From Firmicutes bacterium HGW-Firmicutes-7 (GTDB taxonomy: Bacteria > Bacillota > Clostridia > Lachnospirales > Vallitaleaceae): 64,000 nt of DNA. This document shows positions 54,799 through 62,370 of the stretch, piece by piece. Under the pieces are notes generated by a model, which was not told the origin of the DNA, did no database searches, and was given only the letters and a program-made list of their open reading frames with translations. Location of the stretch: positions 1-64,000 of the forward strand of contig PGZO01000001.1 in the NCBI GenBank assembly GCA_002841375.1. Direction: 5' to 3'. Both the position numbers and the translations under genes were made by a program. The number at the start of each line of letters is the position of its first letter. Positions within the stretch are counted from its first letter, which is position 1.

Positions 54799-55464
54799 AT
54801 GGAAAATAAACTAAAAGTTAGTATTAATGAATATTTACCTTTGAGAGATGTAGTTTTTAATGCACTTAGAGATGCAATTTTAAAAGGAGAGCTTGTGCCG
54901 GGAGAGCGACTCATGGAGAAAACTTTGTCTGATCGGATGGGCGTTAGTAGGACGCCAATTAGAGAAGCGATTAGAAAGCTAGAATTAGAAGGCTTGGTTA
55001 TGATGGTGCCAAGAAAGGGTGCAGAGGTTGCCAAGATCACGGAAAAAGATATAACGGATTTATTAGAGGTAAGAGCAACACTTGAAGCGCTTGCTGCAAG
55101 GCTTGCATGTGAGCGAATGGATGATGCGAGTATTGAACGATTAATTTGCTTAAAAGATGAGTTTGCTAGTGCTGCAAAGAAAAAAGATGTTGAGCTAATT
55201 ATTAAAAAGGATATTGAATTTCATGATGCAATATTTGCTGCGACTGGAAATGAGAAGCTTATTCAAATTGTCAGTAATTTACGAGAACAAATCTATAGAT
55301 TTAGAGTAAAATATATTCAGGAAATGCCAGATTATTTAGTGCTAGTTAATGAGCATGAAGAAATTGTAGATAGCATTACTAGTCGCAATAAGGAAAAAGC
55401 AGAAGAAATTGTAATAAGGCATATTGCAAATCAAGAAAAGGCAGTCATTGAAATGATTGAGTAA
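54799..55464 (+). CDS. GntR family transcriptional regulator, FadR subfamily
   Basis: The 221-residue protein has a winged-helix (LRDAILKGELVPGERLMEKTLSDRMGVSRTPIREAIRKLE in shorter parts) and an FCD domain with RATLEALAARLACERM and EFHDAIFAATGN. Start at 54799 follows aaaggga. Its position after ispE is common in Clostridia. The ligand is unknown. Confidence 0.92.
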   Translation: MENKLKVSINEYLPLRDVVFNALRDAILKGELVPGERLMEKTLSDRMGVSRTPIREAIRKLELEGLVMMVPRKGAEVAKITEKDITDLLEVRATLEALAARLACERMDDASIERLICLKDEFASAAKKKDVELIIKKDIEFHDAIFAATGNEKLIQIVSNLREQIYRFRVKYIQEMPDYLVLVNEHEEIVDSITSRNKEKAEEIVIRHIANQEKAVIEMIE

Positions 55465-55497
55465 TAGAGATTTTGCTTGAATTATTAGGAGATTGAT

Positions 55498-55543
55498 GAC
55501 CATGTATTAAATACTTGCGTATTTACTTACATGGTCTTTTTTT
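55498..55543 (+). terminator. Intrinsic terminator after the GntR gene
   Basis: gaccatgta pairs with tacatggtc, with inner aaatac/gtattt pairing, then seven T residues. Confidence 0.88.
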
Positions 55544-55682
55544 GAACAATTATTAATATGCAAGGTCATAAATAGAAAAATTTGTATAATTATCAATAAG
55601 TTATCAAATACTTTATAAGCAAGATATCAATTATAGTAGTACCTATAAAAATGAAAGGCCTTAACGAAAAAAGGAGCATTAC

Positions 55683-55895
55683 ATGCTGTTAAAAAGTTAT
55701 CTACGAGAATTTTCAAGTATCATGAGTATGCAGTTCATGTTTATGATGGTGATTATTGCAATCCTATTAATATTTTATGATAGCAAAAAGTTAGAGAAAA
55801 AGGGTGCAGTAAAAGATAGTAAAATGGCTAAGTACGCAGGAGTTGCTTATTTAATTCTTGGAATTACTTTATATATTACTGCGAAACTTGTGTAA
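55683..55895 (+). CDS. Small two-helix membrane protein (CLC_0170-like) upstream of gerA
   Basis: The 70-residue protein has two hydrophobic segments (about 14-30 and 50-67) separated by a charged loop (YDSKKLEKKGAVKDSKM). Its layout is like the CLC_0170 family, small proteins found next to germinant-receptor operons. It starts nine bases before the gerA gene and likely belongs to this operon. Confidence 0.75.
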   Translation: MLLKSYLREFSSIMSMQFMFMMVIIAILLIFYDSKKLEKKGAVKDSKMAKYAGVAYLILGITLYITAKLV

Positions 55896-55904
55896 GGAGA
55901 ATGT

Positions 55905-57449
55905 ATGAAAAGCTTCAATGAACTTCATAATAAGGAAACAAATAAAATAGAATTGGACTTGGTAAAAAATCTAGATAAAAACATAAAGATATTTGAAGAT
56001 TTTTTTAATAACTGTGATGATGTTATTAAAAAAAAGTTTCAAATAGGTGAGATCAATAGTGTATGGGGATATATCAGTTATATTGACTCGATGGTTAATC
56101 GTGATGTTGTAGAAGACTCGATACTGGAACAGATGATTGAAGAGATAAAAAATGTACCTAAAAATATCTCAGAAGACACTAATTTGTTTGAATTTGTTAA
56201 AAACTATGCAATAGCTACTGCGGATGTTAAGGAAATAAATACCTTTGATGAAGCTTGTCTTGCTGTGTTATCTGGAGATACAGTATTATTTATTGATGGT
56301 TTTGATAAAGCCCTTAAAATTGCAACAAAGGGTTGGCCAAATAGGGGTGTGCAAGAACCTGATACTGAGGGTGTAGTAAGGGGATCAAAGGAAGGCTTTA
56401 GTGAAGCACTTCGTATTAATACAGTATTGGTGAGAAGACGTATTAGAGATACAAAGCTTAAGGTTAGGCAAGAACAAGTAGGTACAAGAAGTAGAACAGA
56501 TATTGCGATTATGTATATAGAAGATCTCGCAAGGAAAGAGGTTCTAAAGGAAATTGATGTAAGACTTCATAGTTTTTCTATAGATGCGATTTACGAAAGT
56601 GGTATGCTTGAAGAGCTTATGGAAAAGGAATGGTTGTCCCCTTTCCCTAAAGCTCAAGTTACCCAAAGACCAGACAAAGTGGCCTCGGCTCTTTTAGAGG
56701 GGAGAGTAGCAATAGTTGTTGATAATACACCTTTTGTCCTTTTGTTTCCAACAACGATCAATTGCTTTTTTCAGTCTTCTGAGGATTATTATCAAGGGTT
56801 TTTATTTGCCAGTTTTATTAGGGTGTTAAGGTATGCATCTGCAGTTATGGCAGTTGGATTACCTGGATTATATATTGCCCTAACTTGTTTTCATACATCT
56901 ATGATCCCATCAGAGCTTGTTTATTCTATTGCTGCAGCAAGACAGGGGGTGCCATTTCCAACGATTATTGAAGTATTGATTATTGAATTGGAGTTTGAAT
57001 TTTTAAGAGAGGCCGCTGTACGGCTTCCCGGATCAATAGGCAGTACAATTAGCATTGTTGGAGGATTGGTAATTGGACAAGCAGCAGTATCTGCAAATCT
57101 AGTAAGTCCATTGGTTATTGTCATCGTAGCAATTACTGCAATAGCATCCTTTTCAATACCTAATTATACACTAGCAAATGCCTATAGAATAATTAAATTT
57201 TGGATTATATTAGGAGCTGGAACATTGGGACTATATGGTTTTTGGCTTAGTATATTGGTTGTATTAATACATCTTGTTGCATTAAAGAGTGTTAATTTTC
57301 CTTACTTAATGCCTTTTGTAGCAGATGATGTAAACGGTGGACAGGACCTAAAAGATAGTTTTTTCCGTCTGCCGATAATTTATTATCGAACGAGACCAAT
57401 ATTTGCTAAAAAGAGTGAACGCAGGAGATTTAAGCTTAACCATAAATAA
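55905..57449 (+). CDS. gerA: Spore germination receptor subunit A (GerA family)
   Basis: The 514-residue protein has the long N-terminal soluble domain (about 1-290) with the typical VRGSKEGFSEALRINTVLVRRRI motif in parts and a four-to-five-helix membrane domain starting near 295. It is subunit A of a nutrient germinant receptor in the inner spore membrane. gtaaggag precedes the start. B and C subunits follow. Confidence 0.93.
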   Translation: MKSFNELHNKETNKIELDLVKNLDKNIKIFEDFFNNCDDVIKKKFQIGEINSVWGYISYIDSMVNRDVVEDSILEQMIEEIKNVPKNISEDTNLFEFVKNYAIATADVKEINTFDEACLAVLSGDTVLFIDGFDKALKIATKGWPNRGVQEPDTEGVVRGSKEGFSEALRINTVLVRRRIRDTKLKVRQEQVGTRSRTDIAIMYIEDLARKEVLKEIDVRLHSFSIDAIYESGMLEELMEKEWLSPFPKAQVTQRPDKVASALLEGRVAIVVDNTPFVLLFPTTINCFFQSSEDYYQGFLFASFIRVLRYASAVMAVGLPGLYIALTCFHTSMIPSELVYSIAAARQGVPFPTIIEVLIIELEFEFLREAAVRLPGSIGSTISIVGGLVIGQAAVSANLVSPLVIVIVAITAIASFSIPNYTLANAYRIIKFWIILGAGTLGLYGFWLSILVVLIHLVALKSVNFPYLMPFVADDVNGGQDLKDSFFRLPIIYYRTRPIFAKKSERRRFKLNHK

Positions 57450-57460
57450 GGAGGAGAGGC

Positions 57461-58573
57461 ATGTTTTCTAACAACGATAAAATATCCATTAGACAATTGC
57501 AGATTTTATTAATTCTTACACTTTTCACGAGTGTAAGTCTTACTTTACCTAGAATAACTTCGGAGTTTGCAGATCAAAATGGGTGGATTTTAATTATTGG
57601 TGCGGCGATTCTTACGATGATTTATAGTTATATCATTACAACACTTGGAAAAATGTTTCCAGATCAGACGATTGTTGAATATTCGCAGAAAATACTTACG
57701 AAGCCAATAGGGATAATTATCAGTTCGTTATTAATTGCTAAATTAGTGCTTTTTGGTAGTTTAGAGCTTAGAGTATTTGGGGAATTAGTTAAGCAAACTT
57801 TATTAAAAAATACACCAATAGAATTCATCATGATTACAATGCTGTTTACGGTAGTTTACTTAACGAGGAAGGGGTATGAAGCAAGGGCTAGACTTGGAGA
57901 ACTAATCATTTTTCTTGGGCTTATTCCAATTATACTCGTACTTATTTTTGCTTTGCAGGATATAGAGCTTGATAGATTAGCACCCTTTTTTACCATAAAG
58001 GCGAAGGATTTTATCGCGGGAAGCTACTATATTTCCATAGCAATGGTAGGCATTGAATCTTTATATATTGCAATACCCTTTTTAAGAAATCCTAAAAAGG
58101 TAACAAAGGCAGTAATACATACTGTACTATTTGTTGCAGCACTTAATTTAATGATAAACTTTATCACCATTGGACTATTTGGATCTGCAGAAGCGGCAAG
58201 AGAAATATGGCCAGTTATGGCGATCATGCAAGTCATTGAACTACCAGGATCCTTTATTGCTAGACAAGATGCATTAATGATGAGCTTTTGGATATTAACG
58301 ACCTTTGCGCTTATTAACTGTTATATATTTTTTATTACCATACTCACATCAAGGTTGATTAAGTCTAAAGAAGCGAATTGGATTAATCTTGTAATTATTC
58401 CGATTGTATATGGTATATCGCTAATACCAAATAATGTCCCGCATACGTTTGAAATGATGAAAAAGGCAATTCAAACCTTTGGGTTTGCTTTTGTACTGCC
58501 TGTTCCAGTAGTGCTATTAGTTGTAGCGAAAATTCGAAAGCTAGGTGTAAAAGATGAAACGAATCAAAATTAA
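57461..58573 (+). CDS. gerB: Spore germination permease subunit B (GerB family)
   Basis: The 370-residue protein has about ten hydrophobic segments and the GerB/APC pattern (KISIRQLQILLILTLFTSVSL start, YTLGKMFPDQTIVEY-like region). Subunit B is thought to bind the germinant. Ribosome site aggagga. It overlaps the C-subunit gene by 20 bases. Confidence 0.92.
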   Translation: MFSNNDKISIRQLQILLILTLFTSVSLTLPRITSEFADQNGWILIIGAAILTMIYSYIITTLGKMFPDQTIVEYSQKILTKPIGIIISSLLIAKLVLFGSLELRVFGELVKQTLLKNTPIEFIMITMLFTVVYLTRKGYEARARLGELIIFLGLIPIILVLIFALQDIELDRLAPFFTIKAKDFIAGSYYISIAMVGIESLYIAIPFLRNPKKVTKAVIHTVLFVAALNLMINFITIGLFGSAEAAREIWPVMAIMQVIELPGSFIARQDALMMSFWILTTFALINCYIFFITILTSRLIKSKEANWINLVIIPIVYGISLIPNNVPHTFEMMKKAIQTFGFAFVLPVPVVLLVVAKIRKLGVKDETNQN

Positions 58574-59699
58574 GGGTTTAATTGCTTGTATTATTAGCTT
58601 ATCCTTATGTGGATGTTGGGATAAAATTGAAATTAATGATCGTGGATTTGCAATTGGTATTGGATTGGATAAGATAGGTGAACAGTTACAAGTAACCTAT
58701 ACAATACCTAATTTGCCGGTAATTACAGGACAAGGTGGTAGCGGTGAACAAAAATTCGTGAAAATTTCTGAAGGTAAAACCATACATGAAGCAAATAAGC
58801 GGTTTAACTTAATGAGTTCTAATAAATTAACCTTTGATCATACAAAAATAATTATTCTCGGAAAGGGATTTTTACAAGATGAGGTTGAAATGAGAAAGGC
58901 ACTAGATTATTTATCTAGAAGTCCTGATTATGCCTTGAGTTTGTTGGTCTTTACAACAGATAAAACAGCACAAGAAATACTTGAAGCGAAGCCAAATTCT
59001 GATGAGCCAAGTAGTATGTTTATTGACAGTATGTTTAGTGGGACGGAAGCAGAAGAACTTAATGATTATAAAACAACCCTATTAGATTTTTTGATTTCTT
59101 TAATAGATACAAAGGGAGGTGGATCTTTACCACTGTTAAGTTATAAGGACAAAGAGATTCGTATGGAAGGGATCACAGTTATTAAGGATTATATAGAGTG
59201 CTGCACCTTATCGCTTGAACAACTGATTCCATACAATTGGATAAGGGGTTCAGGCGGGGGGAAGAAGACAATTAAGAAGGAAGAGTATATTGGAAAAAAC
59301 ATTACCTATCAAATTAGCCAAATAAGAAGAAATGTTGAGTTTAAGAAATCTGAAACAAAGCAAGGATTAGATATTAATATTTTGCTAGAAATGGAAGGCG
59401 ATATAATAGAACATGAGCTTTCAAAAGACAAAAATGAAGATGAAGATTTTTTTGATGAAAAATCAATAAAGGAAATGGAAAAAGAACTTAAGGATGGAAT
59501 GGAAGAAGAGGTTAATATGCTGGTAAAATTTATTCAAGCTGAAGTAGGGGTGGATGTGCTGGATCTTTCAAAAGATTTGAAGATAAAAGAAGGGAAATTA
59601 TGGGAGGAAATTAAGGACAATTGGGTCGAGTATTTTGCAAGTGCCAATATTCATGTAGAGATTGTGCCAAATATAAGAAGGATCGGCATGACAAAATAA
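58554..59699 (+). CDS. gerC: Spore germination lipoprotein subunit C (GerC family)
   Basis: The 381-residue protein has a lipobox (LSLCGCWDKIEI, acylated Cys after LCG) and the GerC family pattern DRGFAIGIGLDK, SPDYALSLLVFTT and a C-terminal VEYFASANIHVEIV. Subunit C is on the outer face of the spore inner membrane. The start overlaps gerB. A MITE-like element follows the stop. Confidence 0.93.
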   Translation: MKRIKIKGLIACIISLSLCGCWDKIEINDRGFAIGIGLDKIGEQLQVTYTIPNLPVITGQGGSGEQKFVKISEGKTIHEANKRFNLMSSNKLTFDHTKIIILGKGFLQDEVEMRKALDYLSRSPDYALSLLVFTTDKTAQEILEAKPNSDEPSSMFIDSMFSGTEAEELNDYKTTLLDFLISLIDTKGGGSLPLLSYKDKEIRMEGITVIKDYIECCTLSLEQLIPYNWIRGSGGGKKTIKKEEYIGKNITYQISQIRRNVEFKKSETKQGLDINILLEMEGDIIEHELSKDKNEDEDFFDEKSIKEMEKELKDGMEEEVNMLVKFIQAEVGVDVLDLSKDLKIKEGKLWEEIKDNWVEYFASANIHVEIVPNIRRIGMTK

Positions 59700-59723
59700 C
59701 ATGTGTAATAGGCTAGACTTTTA

Positions 59724-59758
59724 TGTTGTAGTGTTAAAAGTAAGTTAACACTATAACA
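59724..59758. mobile_element. MITE-like mini-hairpin
   Basis: tgttgtagtgttaa (59724-59737) and ttaacactataaca (59745-59758) pair with one mismatch around aagtaag. Its ends match those of the larger repeats nearby, so it is probably a shortened copy. Confidence 0.65.
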
Positions 59759-59775
59759 CCTATAACCATCCAATA

Positions 59776-59896
59776 TGGCTATAGTGTTAAAAGTAAGTTG
59801 TTCTAATTCTTAGACAACCTATAGTGATGGTTAAAGCATCCATACACTATAGGTTGCCTAAGAAAGAACAACTATATACTTTTAATACTATAGTGT
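59776..59896. mobile_element. MITE-like hairpin element, long copy
   Basis: The 121-base copy starts tggctatagtgttaaaagta and ends with the near-inverted tacttttaatactatag. Inner arms (gttcta.ttctta.acaacct and aggttgcctaagaaagaac) continue the pairing, with loop ggttaaagcatcc. It matches the 62215 copy at most inner positions but its ends read gtta where that one reads gtca. Confidence 0.82.
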
Positions 59897-59970
59897 ATAA
59901 AAATTCTTTTTTGGGAAATAATTAAACTATTAGCTAAAATATATATGGATAGAAGAAATGGGGGATTGTT

Positions 59971-60684
59971 ATGAAAAAGAATAATACGTTTGTTGTTAGA
60001 AAATCAAATAAAAGAAGAGTTACATTGGGTGCAGGAATTGTTGTACTAGCTTTACTTGCTATCATTTATGATATGACGATTGGATTCACAAAACAAAACG
60101 ATGTTGTTATAGAAGGACTATCCGATAGTCTAATTAGATTTCATGTTATCGCTAATAGCGATTCACAGGAAGACCAAACTTTAAAGGTTAAGGTGAAGGA
60201 TGAGGTTATTGAAATGATGCAGGTGGTACTTAAGGATTCCACATCTGTTGATGCATCACGAGAGATTATTGTTAAGAATATGGATAACATTAAAGAAACA
60301 GCTAAAAGCGTAATTCGTGACAATGGATTTTCAGATGATGTATCCATTGCATTGCAAAAACAAACATTCCCACTAAAACAATACGGAGATATTGTATTGC
60401 CACCAGGAGAATATGAAGCTTTGGTTATTCGTATTGGTGCTGGAGAAGGCAAGAATTGGTGGTGTGTGCTTTTTCCACCATTGTGCTTTGTAGATGCTAC
60501 CCATGGTGTTGTAGATAACAATTCTAAACAAGCCTTAAAAGACGTTCTATCAGATGAGGAATATGCAGCTATTGTAATGTCGAAAGACAATGACGTTAAT
60601 ATTAAAGTTAGTAGTAGGCTTTTTAAATGGTTTTCAGAAAAAGATAACAATATAAAAAATGAAACAGTATTTGCAGATAAATAA
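59971..60684 (+). CDS. spoIIR: Stage II sporulation protein R
   Basis: The 237-residue protein has one N-terminal membrane segment (about 18-34), IRFHVIANSDSQEDQTLKVKVKDEV in parts, and GEGKNWWCVLFPPLCFVD, the signature of SpoIIR. It is made in the forespore and triggers pro-sigma-E processing by SpoIIGA across the septum. gggggatt precedes the ATG. Confidence 0.95.
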   Translation: MKKNNTFVVRKSNKRRVTLGAGIVVLALLAIIYDMTIGFTKQNDVVIEGLSDSLIRFHVIANSDSQEDQTLKVKVKDEVIEMMQVVLKDSTSVDASREIIVKNMDNIKETAKSVIRDNGFSDDVSIALQKQTFPLKQYGDIVLPPGEYEALVIRIGAGEGKNWWCVLFPPLCFVDATHGVVDNNSKQALKDVLSDEEYAAIVMSKDNDVNIKVSSRLFKWFSEKDNNIKNETVFADK

Positions 60685-60686
60685 TA

Positions 60687-60708
60687 TGGTTATAGTGTCA
60701 AAAGTATA
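60687..60708. repeat. Solo MITE-like end
   Basis: tggttatagtgtcaaaagta (60687-60706) equals one end of the 62215 element. It begins just after the spoIIR stop and no second end is seen. Confidence 0.7.
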
Positions 60709-60745
60709 AACCATATATGAATGAATAATAAATTATTTTGAAATG

Positions 60746-60784
60746 AGGGATAACCTAGATATTTGTTAGTGCTTATCCCTTTTT
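60746..60784 (+). terminator. Intrinsic terminator after spoIIR
   Basis: agggataa (60746-60753) pairs with ttatccct (60773-60780), followed by T residues. Confidence 0.7.
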
Positions 60785-60895
60785 GTCGACAACCTAAGAC
60801 CAATAATATTCAGAGGTCTTATTTTTATGTTGATTAATAATCTGTTTAGTTATAAAATAAAGAAGGAAATGAAAGTAAGACCGTGGAGGAACACA

Positions 60896-61696
60896 ATGGA
60901 TAATAGACCGATTGGTGTTTTTGATTCAGGCTTTGGTGGTTTAACAATTGCCAAGGAATTGATGAATCAGTTGACAAATGAAAAAATTGTATACTTTGGT
61001 GATACTGCTCGTATACCTTATGGAAGTAAATCCAAAGAAACAATTATTAAATATTCTGCTCAAATTATTAGATTTTTACAAACCAAAGACGTTAAAGCAA
61101 TTGTAATTGCTTGTGGAACAGCAAGCGCATTAGCCTTAGAGGCAGTAAGAGAACAATTTGATTTGCCAATTATTGGTGTTGTTGAACCAGCTGCTATGTC
61201 AGCGGTGGAAGAAACTAGAAATAATAGAATAGGAATTATTGGAACGGATGGAACAATAGCTAGTAAGTCGTATGAACAAGTAATCTATAAACAAACTACG
61301 GATATAGAAGTGTTTTCAACGGCGTGTCCATTGTTCGTACCGCTTGTTGAAGAAGGTTGGTTAGAAGATGAAGTAACAATTGAAGTTGCAAAAAGATATT
61401 TAAGCGTTTTACAAGATAGGGAGATTGACACACTTATACTAGGATGTACGCATTATCCGTTGCTTGCAAAAGTAATTGGACAGATTATGGGAGATGTAAC
61501 CTTAATTAATCCAGCCAATGAGACAGCCGCTGTATTACAAAAGTTACTTGACACAAGTAAATTAAAGCATGAGATTCAAGTTCCAACACATGAATTTTAT
61601 GTTAGTGATTGTGCAAATAAGTTTGAAACATTTGCAAAGATCATTTTAGGCAAAGAAAAATTACCTGTTCAACAAATCCATATTGAAAACTACTAA
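60896..61696 (+). CDS. murI: Glutamate racemase
   Basis: The 266-residue protein has IGVFDSGFGGLTIAKEL, catalytic Cys pair in IACGTASA and LGCTHYPL, GDTARIPYG. It makes D-glutamate for peptidoglycan. Start at 60896 has tggagg upstream; the longer frame to 60827 has no ribosome site. Followed by the DUF1934 gene 18 bases later. Confidence 0.93.
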   Translation: MDNRPIGVFDSGFGGLTIAKELMNQLTNEKIVYFGDTARIPYGSKSKETIIKYSAQIIRFLQTKDVKAIVIACGTASALALEAVREQFDLPIIGVVEPAAMSAVEETRNNRIGIIGTDGTIASKSYEQVIYKQTTDIEVFSTACPLFVPLVEEGWLEDEVTIEVAKRYLSVLQDREIDTLILGCTHYPLLAKVIGQIMGDVTLINPANETAAVLQKLLDTSKLKHEIQVPTHEFYVSDCANKFETFAKIILGKEKLPVQQIHIENY

Positions 61697-61714
61697 AGAA
61701 AAGAGACGAAAGAC

Positions 61715-62152
61715 ATGAAAAAAGATGTACTAATAACAATTAAAGGTATTCAAGGGGATTTGCTAGATAATGAAAAAATTGAAATGATGACAACTGGTTC
61801 TTTTTATGAAAAGAATGGTAAATATTACATACATTATATTGATACTTCACTAGACTCGGAAGTAGAGACAAAAACCTCAGTAAAAATGAATTCAAAAAAG
61901 GTGTCTATTACTAGATTCGGGGCAACCAGCACCCATATGATTTTTGAAGAAGGAATAAGTCATTATACCCCGTATGAGACGCCTTTTGGTATCTTTGAGA
62001 TAAAAACCCATACGAATAACATTCAATTAGAAAAAATGGAAACAAGCTTGAAATTAACCGTTGAGTACATTTTGGAAATTAATAAAAGCTCGTCAGGTAC
62101 TGCTTGTTTTGAGCTACATGCCAGAGAAATAAACGAAGACCATGTTTTGTAA
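61715..62152 (+). CDS. DUF1934 beta-barrel protein
   Basis: The 145-residue protein has the DUF1934 pattern: KKDVLITIKGIQG, EMMTTGSFYEKNGKYYIHYID and YETPFGIFEIKTHTNNI, in a lipocalin-like fold. Function unknown. Probably co-transcribed with murI. Confidence 0.88.
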   Translation: MKKDVLITIKGIQGDLLDNEKIEMMTTGSFYEKNGKYYIHYIDTSLDSEVETKTSVKMNSKKVSITRFGATSTHMIFEEGISHYTPYETPFGIFEIKTHTNNIQLEKMETSLKLTVEYILEINKSSSGTACFELHAREINEDHVL

Positions 62153-62214
62153 TATAATTGTAAACGAATTTGTCTTAAAAAATGCGAAAGTTATGCCGAA
62201 ATAATAACATAGGA

Positions 62215-62336
62215 TGGTTGTAGCGTCAAAAGTAAGTTAGTTCTAATTCTTGCACAACATATAGCGATGGTTAAAGCATCCATGCACTATATGTTGTGCA
62301 AGAAAGAACAACTATATACTTTTGACACTATAACCA
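62215..62336. mobile_element. MITE-like hairpin element, 122 bases
   Basis: The element starts tggttgtagcgtcaaaagta and ends tacttttgacactataacca. Inner arms gttctaattcttgcacaaca and tgttgtgcaagaaagaac make it pair over almost its full length, with loop ggttaaagcatcc. It carries no gene. Copies at 40913, 59724, 59776 and 60687 share the ends. Confidence 0.85.
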
Positions 62337-62370
62337 AAGGATAAAAGAGAAATCTATATTGGAGGCCTTT

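Noticed and set aside
60827-60895. Longer N terminus of murI
   Set aside because: A ribosome site (tggagg) belongs to the ATG at 60896, and the added residues do not match racemases.
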